From positions 50,453 through 114,452 of the forward strand of contig NZ_BMMS01000017.1 of the NCBI RefSeq assembly GCF_014646055.1: a DNA stretch of 64,000 nt. The letters run 5' to 3'. This document shows, piece by piece, positions 18,014 to 26,201 of the stretch (positions are counted from its first letter, which is position 1; each line of letters opens with the position of its first letter). A program made the position numbers and the translations under genes. The notes beneath the pieces were generated by a model, which made no database searches, was not told where the DNA came from, and saw only the letters and a program-made list of their open reading frames with translations. This stretch comes from Wenjunlia tyrosinilytica (GTDB lineage Bacteria > Actinomycetota > Actinomycetes > Streptomycetales > Streptomycetaceae).

Positions 18014-19063
18014 TCACACCTCCAGGGAGGAGACGGTCGCGGACAGGAAACCGGTCACCACGCCTGAGGCGGCGGGCACCATCAGCACCTTCGAGCCTGT
18101 GGGTATTCGGCCCTCCGCGAGCGCCTGATGCAGCACGAGATAGTGCGAGGTGCTCGCGGTGTTGGCGAGCTTGTCGACGACGGTGAGCGACTGCGGCATG
18201 GGGGTTTCGAAGCTGCGCTCACCGATGGTGTTCATCAAGTCGACGAACCGGCTGCCGACCTGGTGATGGATGATGAAGTCGTATCCCTCGTCGGCGAACC
18301 TGCTCCCGCGCTCGGCCAGCCTGTCGCTGTGGAAGGACGGCCACAGCGAGAGCCGCTCCCGCGCGTGCATCTCCTTGTTGTCGGTGTACATCGCGATATC
18401 GCCGGTGTCGTCGCTGGGCATGCCCAGGCACAGGTGCGAGTACTGCGAGCAGGTCATCAGCTCGACCTCATGGATCATGTCCCGGTCGTCGGTGGCACGG
18501 TCCATCACGACGGCGACGGCGGAGTCGCCCACGGACAACGACGCGAACTGCGGATCGCGGCTGTCGTCCATCTCGCGCGCGGCCGTGAAGGCGATGGGGG
18601 TGATGTGCTCACCGCTGACCACCAGGCCGTTGCGCACCGCACCGCCCCGGATCATCCGGTCCAGCAGGTAGACGCCGGTCATCATGCCCGCGCAGGCGTT
18701 GGAGACGTCGAAGCGGGCGGCGTCGCGCGCGCCGATCTCCTCGGCGACGCGGTGGGCGAAGGAGGGCTCGAACTGCAGGCGCCGTCCGTCCGACATGCGG
18801 CTGATGGAGCAGGAGATCACGACGTCGAGCTCCTGCGGCGCGTACGCCGAACGGTCCAGGCTGTCCCGGGCCGCCGACACGGCCATCGTGAGGCTGTTCT
18901 CCGGGACCTCGGCGGTGTCGTCGGCGACGCGACGCTCGGTCATACCCGTGATCTTGACGAAGTCGAACGTCGGCGCCTTCTCCAGACGTTCGAGGAGTTC
19001 CCCGGTGCCCATCACCGTCGTGGGGAGGTAGGACCCGATGGCTTCTAACCTGCTGTGGTTCAC
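18014..19063 (-). CDS. KAS-III-like acyl-CoA condensing enzyme, LstA/OleA-type
   Basis: This 349-residue 3-oxoacyl-ACP synthase III homologue probably carries out the non-decarboxylative head-to-head Claisen condensation of two fatty acyl-CoAs that builds the alpha-branched beta-keto acid. It retains a full triad: Cys124 in SNACAGMM, His267 in IIHHQVGSR, and Asn301 in ANTASTS. The GTG at 19063 is chosen: protein similarity begins at NHSRLEAIGSYLP, and an AAGAGAG site lies upstream; the frame extends to 19786 without coding character. It heads the presumed lst-like operon. Confidence 0.87.
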   Translation of the reverse strand: MNHSRLEAIGSYLPTTVMGTGELLERLEKAPTFDFVKITGMTERRVADDTAEVPENSLTMAVSAARDSLDRSAYAPQELDVVISCSISRMSDGRRLQFEPSFAHRVAEEIGARDAARFDVSNACAGMMTGVYLLDRMIRGGAVRNGLVVSGEHITPIAFTAAREMDDSRDPQFASLSVGDSAVAVVMDRATDDRDMIHEVELMTCSQYSHLCLGMPSDDTGDIAMYTDNKEMHARERLSLWPSFHSDRLAERGSRFADEGYDFIIHHQVGSRFVDLMNTIGERSFETPMPQSLTVVDKLANTASTSHYLVLHQALAEGRIPTGSKVLMVPAASGVVTGFLSATVSSLEV

Positions 19064-20744
19064 CGAACACTCTCTTTCAATTAGGACACGTCCGCGTTCA
19101 TGCAGCGGCCGACGGAGCGAAAGGCGCCGAAATTCATGCGGCGATGAATCGGTGCCACCTTCCCGAAACGCGTCCGGCGGGAAGGAGCGCGACCCTCCGG
19201 GCACCCGGGCGATCCGCGCCCGGACGCAGAGGCATAGAGGCATGTACGCCCGCAACCTCAAAGTCCAGGAACGGCGACCGCTGGCGTCAGCAACTGAACC
19301 ACAGAGAAACCGCCGGGGAATCAGAAACAGACAGCCCTCAAGGGCCGGGCGCCAGCCACGGATGTCCAATTCCAGGCATTCGGCGACAGGCGGCGGAGGG
19401 GAGCCCTCCGCTACCGCGCACGGCGGCGGCGGCCGCTTCCCCGTAAAAACACCGGGATCTTGAGCCGCCCGAAGGCGAGTTCCGCGTGACCCATGTCCGG
19501 AACGGCTCGGAACTTCACCGCCGACAGGCCTTACGGCTGAAATCCATGCGTACCTTGAGAGCGCGGTCAGAACCGCATCCCGCAGGCAGTATCCTCCGTC
19601 ACCCGGGCGCGGGCGACGGATGGGCGCGCCCTCCGCTCCGCGCGCAGTTCGCGCAGGCCATGACCCCGAATCACCGACACGGCAGGCCACTCGACGACGA
19701 GCACCACGCGGCCGCACTCCGCTCCCTTTGCAGGTGATTCGCCTGTCATGAGCAGGTATCAACAGGGTTGCCGAGGCAGGTAGCACGGATCGAAACGATT
19801 GAACCAGGAAATGTTGCCTCGGTCTCCTTCCTTGAACAATTTAAGAGGAAAAGGTTTCCTTGGTCGTCCATCTTCATGACAGACGTGTGAACCATTCGGC
19901 ACGCGGCACGGGCCGGAGTCGGCACCTGTGCCCGCTTCCGGATGCCCGCGGGGATCCCGGCCGTTCGGATGAATAGGAGTTCGGCGCTGTTGTCGACGTG
20001 GTTGCCGACCGGAGACCACGGGCCGGCAAGGCACCACGGTTTGACTTCGGACACGAAGCCACCGTACAAAGGGGAGCACGCTTCGCGGCGGCGGCGTCAC
20101 AGTGGAATCGGTCAGGATTGCGTGCCGGTGTTTCCGTACGCCGCTGCCCGAGCCAACGGCACCGTTGTTCTCGTCGTCATTGCCCCCAGCGGTCGCTGGA
20201 AAGAGTCGGGGTGCGCATTCGCGCTTGCCTTCGCCAGGCGCTGGATTCTTGCCCGCGGCCGCCCCGAAGAAGGCGGGCGGCCGCCCACCGATCGCGTCCT
20301 CGGCCAAGCCGGCTCGGGCCGTGCCGCGCCACTGGCCGGCGTTCACCCGCTTCCTGCCGCGCCATCAGGTCGCCGGCCCGCCGACCCGTCGGTCCGGCGG
20401 GCCGAGGAACTCGCCGAGTTCGCCGCCACCCCCACCGTGGCCGAAAAGCCAAGGCCACCGGTGCCGGGACCGGCCTTCCGGGCAGCCCGGCAACGGCCGG
20501 TCCGCCGGCCTGCCCACCACGAATTTGGGGCGAGAGTGGCGTGAGTTGAGTGATGCGAGCCGCGCATCCGTATCCAACTGCGCGACGCCGCCGTCCAGAA
20601 GCCGAGACGGCCATGGGCGAGCGCCGCACCAGGGGCGACCGGCGGACGGGTAGGCGCTGTTGAGGTGACGGCGCCGAGGTCGGCGGTCCCCGCCCGCCCG
20701 GACGGCCGCTCCTGGCCCTGTACCCAACCCTGCAAGGTGGACGT
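19064..20744. other. 1.7-kb region without a supported gene
   Basis: Frames on both strands are Arg/Pro-rich shadows with no recognisable family. A relatively AT-rich patch lies at about 19800-19870. The section next to 19063 must contain the promoter of the beta-lactone operon, but no clear -35/-10 pair stands out. A short decayed gene cannot be excluded. Confidence 0.5.
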
Positions 20745-21398
20745 ATGTCACATGCAGCACGTACGAACAAGCGCCGCGTCCTCGGAGCGTCCCTGGCGAG
20801 CGCGGCCCTGATCTCCGCGGTCGCCGCCACAGGCGCGGCCATGGCTGGAGAAGGCGGGAATCGGCCCAAGACCGCGGCCGACGCCTGCTCGTCCGGGAAC
20901 GAAAAGTCCTCGGACGTGGTGGTCACGGCGGGCAAGGACATCTCCTTCGGGTTCAACGACCTGGCCAAGGCCCTGGCGTTCGCCGGTGCGCAGCAGCAGA
21001 GTCTGAACGACCTGGGCAACGCGCTGCGGGCGCTGCCCGCGAGCCAGGTCTCGATGGTCATCGACAACCTCGACCTCGGCGCCCCGGTCGCGCCGAAGGT
21101 GAAGGTCACGGCGGTCGACTCCAAGGCTCCGGGAACGTTCGCGCAGGGCGCCGGGAAGACCGGCGTCCAGCAGATGAACGCGCAGCTGGCCGCCGTGAAC
21201 AAAGGGCTGTCCGAGATCTGGTCCGACACCGGCGGACTGAAGAACATCCAGGCTGCTCTGGGCGGGATCGCGCTGAACAACGCCGTCAACATAGGAGACA
21301 TCGACCTCGATTTCGATGTCAGGAAGGGCGACGACCGGTCGGGCAGGCCCGGAGCCAAGTCCCTGGCCAAGTGCGCCCAAGCCGGAGACGCCCAGTAG
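20745..21398 (+). CDS. Secreted hypothetical protein
   Basis: The 217-residue protein begins MSHAARTNKRRVLGASLASAALISAV-type sequence: a basic n-region and a hydrophobic stretch with probable cleavage after GAAMA (about residue 34). The mature part is Ala/Asp/Lys-rich with two Cys, one near each end (DACSSG and AKCAQ), which could pair. No family is recognised. The start has AAGGTGG 5-10 nt upstream. A strong terminator follows directly, so it is a single-gene unit. Confidence 0.7.
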   Translation: MSHAARTNKRRVLGASLASAALISAVAATGAAMAGEGGNRPKTAADACSSGNEKSSDVVVTAGKDISFGFNDLAKALAFAGAQQQSLNDLGNALRALPASQVSMVIDNLDLGAPVAPKVKVTAVDSKAPGTFAQGAGKTGVQQMNAQLAAVNKGLSEIWSDTGGLKNIQAALGGIALNNAVNIGDIDLDFDVRKGDDRSGRPGAKSLAKCAQAGDAQ

Positions 21399-21403
21399 GG
21401 AAC

Positions 21404-21438
21404 GGGCTCTCGCGCCGATCACAGCGGCGCGAGAGCCC
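21404..21438 (+). terminator. Rho-independent-type terminator
   Basis: Perfect 14-bp arms GGGCTCTCGCGCCG (21404-21417) and complement (21425-21438) enclose a 7-nt loop, 6 nt after the stop of the secreted protein gene. It also caps the 3' end of the minus-strand SARP remnant. Confidence 0.85.
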
Positions 21439-22714
21439 TCGGGGCCCCGGGCTGCGGCTCCTTCCGGCCCCCCGACGGGCTCAGTACCCGCAGCGGAGCG
21501 TGATCCGAGTGCCTCGCGCCGCGACAGCACGTCCAGATGTGTGTGGCGGGCACCGGCCGGCGCCGAGGGCCTGCGGCCACTGCTGACCAGCGTGGCGCAG
21601 GCCGCACCGCCGGGCAGCAGTGGGCCGATCGATCCCGGATCGGCCACGTCGTCCAGGACGATCAGGACCCGCCGCTCGGCGAGCTCGGACCGGTGGAGGC
21701 AGACCTGGTCCGCCACGTGCCCCGGGATCGGATCGACCGGTCCCCGAAGCGCGCGGAGGAACGGCCCCAGGACCGCCGCGATGTCGGCCGGACGGCCGTC
21801 CGGCGCGCGCGGATCGGCGTAGAGCCGACCGTGCGGGAAGTGGCCGCGCACGAGGTGCGCGGCGCATGCACCGCCAGTGCGCTTTTGCCCACACCGGCCA
21901 TGCCCGAGGCCACCACGACGGGAGCCGCGTGGCCAACGGCTGAGGTCAGTGCGCCGGTCACCTGCTCGACGGCGGCGCCACGGCCGGTGAAGTCGGCCAG
22001 ATCGCGGGGCAGTTGGGCGGGGCGCAGGAACTCGCCGCGGACGGTGCCTGTGCCGTCCTTCGGGACGTCGGCGGTAGCGGGACCGCGGGCCTCGCGCCGA
22101 GTCAGGCTCCTGGCCAGTGCGGCCATCTCGTACCCGGGGTCGAGGCCGAACTGCGCTGCCAGGACACGCCTGGTGCGTTCGTGGAGGCCAGTGCCTCCGC
22201 CTTCTGGCCGCTCAGCGCCAACACCCGCATGAGCAAAACCGCCCAGCCGTTCCCGCAGGGGATGCCGCTCGGTCAGCTCACGCAACTCGCCGAGCACCGC
22301 GGCGTGCTCACCCAGTTCGGCACCCAGGGCGAGCCGCCTCTCCAGGGGCAGAGCCGCCGGTCGGACAGCCGGGCCCTTTCCGCCTCGAAGCCCGGACCGC
22401 TGAGACCTGCCATGGGCCGCTCCCCCCAGGGCAAGCGCCCCACGCAGCAGGTCCCGCGCCTGCCCCGGGCGGCCCGCTGCCGGGGCGGGATCCGCGGCGG
22501 CCATATCCCGCCGGAACCACTCGGGATCCACCGCGTCCGCCGGTAACCGCAGGGCGTAGCCGCCGTGTTCCGACACGAGGACCTTCGGCGCGTCCCCTTC
22601 GCCGTGGCGCGGCTCGATCAGCTTCCGCAGGCGCGACCCATATGTGCGCGGTGCGCCCACGTCAAGGCGCTCGCCCTCGAAGGCGGGACGGGGGCGGCGG
22701 ACGGCGGGGGGCAC
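21430..22714 (-). pseudogene. Decayed AfsR/SARP-type regulator (BTAD + NB-ARC)
   Basis: Fragments in changing frames match successive parts of an AfsR-like protein. They are TYGSRLRKLIEP and VSEHGGYALRLP (end of the DNA-binding domain and BTAD start), ELTERHPLRERL and VLAAQFGLDPGYEM (BTAD), ADFTGRGAAVEQV and VVVASGMAGVGKSALAVHA (NB-ARC P-loop), then in a second frame GHFPHGRLYAD, RRVLIVLDDVADPGSIGPLLPG. At least three frameshifts separate these blocks; one restores MRVLALSGQKAEALAS only in a third frame. The N-terminal winged helix start and the whole C-terminal part are missing. It may once have regulated the neighbouring antibiotic-type cluster. Confidence 0.82.
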
Positions 22715-22855
22715 GAGGGACTGTCCATCGTCCCACCCGTCCCCGGGGGTCTTCCGCGGCCGCCGGGCGGCCGCGGTGGCTCCTCGCTTTGAGTCCGTGC
22801 CCGCCCGGCTTCGTATACACCTTCAGCTGACATCCCTACGCGGTCCGAGGTGGAG

Positions 22856-24415
22856 ATGACCGAGCCGCACGACCTGGCGCGCAGACTCCTCGATGGCAGG
22901 TACCGGTTCCTCGATCCCGTCGTCCACAGCGGGACGGGCACGGTCTGGAGCGCTGTCGACATATCCACCAACCGCCCCGTAACGGTCCGGGAGCGGAAGC
23001 TGCCGCCCGACATGGAGTCGGATCGTCAACGGCTCCTGGTCGCACGGGTGTTGAAGGCGGCCAGGGCGGCGGACCGCCGACTGCGCCACCCGGGGGTGCA
23101 CAGGGTGCTCGACGCGGTCGCCCAGGAGGGACTGCTGTGGATCGTGACCGCCCCGTGGCGGGGCCGACCGGTCGGCGAACTGCTGCGGCGGAACACCCCG
23201 CTCAAGACCGCCCAGGTCTGCGAGATCGGGCTCCAGGTGCTGGACATCCTGGAGGCCGCCCACAAACAGCAGCTCGTGCACGGCGGCTTGGAACCCTCCT
23301 GCGTGCTGGTGGACGAGGACGGGCAGGTGACGCTCACCGAGTTCGGAGTGGCCGCCGCCATCGACGCGCTGTCGGGCGGCCAGGAGCGGCCGTTCGCTTC
23401 GCCGGAGCAGACGGGCGGCCGGCGTCCTGATCCAGCCTGCGATCTGTGGTCGACGGGCGCCCTGCTCAACGCGATGGCCGGCCCCGCGGTGGTGCGGTGG
23501 CCGGATGGGCCGCTGGCCCTGACCATCGAAGGGCTGCTCAGACGCGCTCCCGCCGAGCGGCTGACCGCGGATGTGGCGCGCAGAGCGCTACTGCGCCTCC
23601 TCGAGGACGCCGAGCCGCCGCGGCAGGTGCCGCAGGCCGGGCTGCCCACCGTGATGCGGCGCCGCGCACGAGCCGCGTTGATCGGGCGCAGCTGCCGGAC
23701 CACGGCGCTGGCCGCCTCGGCGGTCCTTGTGGTCGGGGCCTTGGCCCTTGTCCTGGTCACCCAGCGCGGCGGTGGCGGGTCGAGCGGCGTGAAGGGCAGC
23801 GGCGCCGCGCACGAATCCACCGCACCGCCGACGGCCGACCCGAGCGCCTCGGACGCTGCGAGCCCCCAGCCCTCGGGAGTGCCCGAGAGCTTCTACCGGG
23901 CCACCGACCCCGAAGGCTTCTCCATCGCACTGCCGCTGGGCTGGAAACGCGTCGGCAACAACGGCTTCTCCTCCGGCACCAGGTACGGCGACGAGGGTGA
24001 CGCACGCCGGCTCCTCGTCGACTGGACGCACCGGCCCGGGGCCGATCAGCTGACGGCCTGGAGAAGGCTGGAACGAAGCGTGCGCGCGTCCACACCCGGG
24101 TACAGCAGGATCGGCGAGATCCGGTCGGTGAAGTACCGGGGGTATCAGGCCGCCGACTGGGAGTGGACGTTCGATTTCAACGGAATCCACTACCGCACCC
24201 TGAACCGCGGCTTCGTGGTCGACAGCGGGCACGGCTACGCCATCAAGTGGAGTGTGCCCGCCGCGGCGTGGAACCTGCCGGAGAACCAACGTGCTCTCAG
24301 GACGTTCCTGCGCACCTTCCGGCCGGCGGACGCCGCCACATCGTCGACGTGCCGGTACACGACGGCTCCACCCGGACAGGCCGACGAACTCCCGGTACGC
24401 GGCGGCTGCCGATGA
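22856..24415 (+). CDS. Membrane-anchored serine/threonine pseudokinase
   Basis: The 519-residue protein has a degenerate protein kinase domain (1-255), one membrane helix (about 284-302, TALAASAVLVVGALALVLV) and an extracellular domain of about 200 residues with ESFYRATDPEGFSIALPLGW. All catalytic signatures are lost: VAIK is VTVRE, the HRDxKxxN loop is HGGLEPSC (142-149), and DFG is EFG (162-164). It should bind partners or sense a signal without phosphotransfer. ATG 22856 has GAGG 5 nt upstream; a GTG 6 nt earlier is possible. Confidence 0.8.
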   Translation: MTEPHDLARRLLDGRYRFLDPVVHSGTGTVWSAVDISTNRPVTVRERKLPPDMESDRQRLLVARVLKAARAADRRLRHPGVHRVLDAVAQEGLLWIVTAPWRGRPVGELLRRNTPLKTAQVCEIGLQVLDILEAAHKQQLVHGGLEPSCVLVDEDGQVTLTEFGVAAAIDALSGGQERPFASPEQTGGRRPDPACDLWSTGALLNAMAGPAVVRWPDGPLALTIEGLLRRAPAERLTADVARRALLRLLEDAEPPRQVPQAGLPTVMRRRARAALIGRSCRTTALAASAVLVVGALALVLVTQRGGGGSSGVKGSGAAHESTAPPTADPSASDAASPQPSGVPESFYRATDPEGFSIALPLGWKRVGNNGFSSGTRYGDEGDARRLLVDWTHRPGADQLTAWRRLERSVRASTPGYSRIGEIRSVKYRGYQAADWEWTFDFNGIHYRTLNRGFVVDSGHGYAIKWSVPAAAWNLPENQRALRTFLRTFRPADAATSSTCRYTTAPPGQADELPVRGGCR

Positions 24416-24495
24416 GACCCGGGCCCGCCCGGTGCGGCATGCCCTGTTCACACATCCGCGCGCTCCCCCTCATGGCGCAGGCCAGGACGGCCCTC

Positions 24496-24524
24496 TTGGA
24501 AACATGCCGATGATGCATTAGGTT
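24496..24524 (+). promoter_or_regulatory. Predicted promoter of the siderophore operon
   Basis: TTGGAA (24496-24501) and TAGGTT (24519-24524) are spaced by 17 nt. The -10 hexamer lies inside the iron box at 24518-24536, so repressor binding would block transcription. The leader to the first supported gene is about 300 nt. Confidence 0.55.
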
Positions 24525-24536
24525 AGGCTCACCTAA
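24518..24536. promoter_or_regulatory. Iron box (DmdR1/IdeR operator)
   Basis: TTAGGTTAGGCTCACCTAA matches the 19-bp actinobacterial iron-box consensus TTAGGTTAGGCTAACCTAA at all but one position. It predicts Fe2+-dependent repression of the downstream siderophore operon. Confidence 0.93.
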
Positions 24537-24592
24537 GTAAGGAGGGTGGCCCGCCTGCGGGCCCCCCAGAGCTCATCGCCGAGAGGGGATCC

Positions 24593-24754
24593 GTGCCTCG
24601 TTCGAACAGCGCATTCGCTGAGGCACGAGCGGTACCAACGGCCGGGCTCTCGACCGAGCACCACGACGGAGCGGTCGTCCCACGCGGTCCCGACGACGGG
24701 GCCGCGGGAGTGAGCCCGCCGGGTCGGTCACGCGAAAGCGTCATATCGAACTGA
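24593..24754 (+). CDS. Possible 53-residue leader ORF
   Basis: A GTG preceded by GAGAGGGG opens a short frame (MPRSNSAFAEARAV and on) between the iron box and the decarboxylase gene. It ends about 80 nt before the next start. There is no recognised family. It explains part of an unusually long leader, but coding status is weak. Confidence 0.25.
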   Translation: MPRSNSAFAEARAVPTAGLSTEHHDGAVVPRGPDDGAAGVSPPGRSRESVISN

Positions 24755-24836
24755 CGGCTGGTTCCTGACCGCCTGATACGCACGCGGAGCTCCCACCCGT
24801 CCCCCTCCGCTTCCCGACCCGACCCGAGGCAGAGCC

Positions 24837-26081
24837 GTGTCCATTCAGCTTCCCCCGTCCGCAGCCCCGCGATCCGCCTACCCCGCGGACGTGCTCCCCG
24901 ACGCGCTGTGTCGTCGATTGCTGGAGCTGACCCGGGCCGAGGTACCGGTGTCGGCATATGTGTACGACGGTGAGGTCGCCGCCGAGCGTGCTCGCGAGTT
25001 GCGAAGCGCTCTTCCGGAATGGGCCGCCGTCTACTACGCGGTGAAGGCGAACTCCTTCCCGGGTGTGGTCGAGGCGCTCGCTCCGCACGTCGACGGGTTC
25101 GAGGTCGCCTCCCGCGCCGAACTCGAACTCGCAGTCCACGCGAAGGCGGTGGCCGCGAGCACCCCGGTTCCCGTGGTGGCCGCCGGCCCCGCGAAGTCAC
25201 TTCCCGTGCTCACTGCCCTGGTCCGGGCCGGAGTCGAGGCAATCAATGCCGAGAGCCTGCTCGAACTCCATCGGATCAGCAGGATCGCGGTCGCCGAGGG
25301 TGTCCGTGCCCGGGTGGCGCTTCGCGTCAACCCGGCGACCATCCCGGTCACCGGTTCTCTGAACATGGGAGGCGTCCCCTCCCAGTTCGGGGTGGCGGAG
25401 CCGGACGTTCCCGACGTGCTGCGCGAGGCCATGCGTCTGCCGGGCCTGGACATGGCCGGCTTCCACATCCACGCCGCTTCCAACAACCTCGACGCCGAGT
25501 CGCACGCCGCGTACTTGCGGTGGTGCGTGGAGTGGAGCACACGGACCGCCCGGAGGAACGGGATCGACCTGCGGCATGTCGACATCGGCGGCGGCATCGG
25601 CGTCGCGTTCGAGGGCGAGAAGCCCTTCGACGTGGCCCGCTTCGGCGAACTGGCCGGCCAGGTCGACGTCCCCGCGCAGGTGAAGGTGGTTCTGGAGCCC
25701 GGGCGTTTCCTGGTCGCCGACTGCGGCTGGTACGCCGCGGAGGTGACGGATGTGAAGCAGTCCTACGGCGAGCAGTTCCTGGTCCTGCGCGGTGGCATCA
25801 ACCACTTCCAGCTGCCCACGTCCTGGGACATCGTCCACAACATCGCGGTACTGCCCGTCGAGAACTGGCCCGAGGGCTGTCCGCGGCCGGCGGCCGAGAA
25901 CTCACGGGTGACCGTGGTCGGCGAGCTGTGCACCCCGGAGGACACCCTGCTCCGCGACGTCCTGGTGGACCGTGCGCGCGCCGGAGACCTCGTCGTCTTC
26001 CCCTGCGCGGGCTCCTACGGGTGGGAGTTCGCCATGCACCGCTTCCTCGGCCATCCCCCTGCCGAACGTCACCTTCTCTGA
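24837..26081 (+). CDS. Type III (alanine racemase-fold) PLP decarboxylase, AcsE/SbnH-like
   Basis: The 414-residue fold-type III PLP enzyme has Lys70 in YYAVKAN as the Schiff-base lysine, the phosphate-binding DIGGGIG, an EPGRFLVAD strand, and the C-terminal GELCTPEDTLL block with the active-site Cys. Relatives decarboxylate diaminopimelate, ornithine or, in siderophore pathways (AcsE, SbnH), citryl-diamino-acid intermediates. As first gene of an iron-regulated NIS cluster a siderophore role is likely. Its substrate is unclear because a separate diaminobutyrate decarboxylase is encoded two genes on. The GTG start has GAGG upstream. Confidence 0.85.
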   Translation: MSIQLPPSAAPRSAYPADVLPDALCRRLLELTRAEVPVSAYVYDGEVAAERARELRSALPEWAAVYYAVKANSFPGVVEALAPHVDGFEVASRAELELAVHAKAVAASTPVPVVAAGPAKSLPVLTALVRAGVEAINAESLLELHRISRIAVAEGVRARVALRVNPATIPVTGSLNMGGVPSQFGVAEPDVPDVLREAMRLPGLDMAGFHIHAASNNLDAESHAAYLRWCVEWSTRTARRNGIDLRHVDIGGGIGVAFEGEKPFDVARFGELAGQVDVPAQVKVVLEPGRFLVADCGWYAAEVTDVKQSYGEQFLVLRGGINHFQLPTSWDIVHNIAVLPVENWPEGCPRPAAENSRVTVVGELCTPEDTLLRDVLVDRARAGDLVVFPCAGSYGWEFAMHRFLGHPPAERHLL

Positions 26082-26201
26082 GACACAGGGCACGTTCTCC
26101 GAGACACAGGACAAGCCGCACCCCACCGCAAGCCCCATCGGGGCGGCGGCGTCGTGCGCCCGCCCTTCCTTCTCCCCCAATCCCCCTTGGAGCCGAACAC
26201 C

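Noticed and set aside
14020..19063. Long-chain olefin (ole) biosynthesis
   Set aside because: No OleB-type alpha/beta hydrolase that decarboxylates the beta-lactone is present. The KAS-III is duplicated and an NRPS and acyltransferase are attached, which fits lipstatin-type lactones better.
19942..20653. Several 180-200-codon frames upstream of the secreted protein
   Set aside because: Three overlapping frames on the same strand are all Arg/Pro/Ala-rich with no motif or ribosome site, which indicates noncoding high-GC sequence.
21662..22714. Intact 350-residue SARP regulator
   Set aside because: The frame contains only disconnected domain pieces. Missing pieces appear in the other minus-strand frames, so it is a pseudogene.
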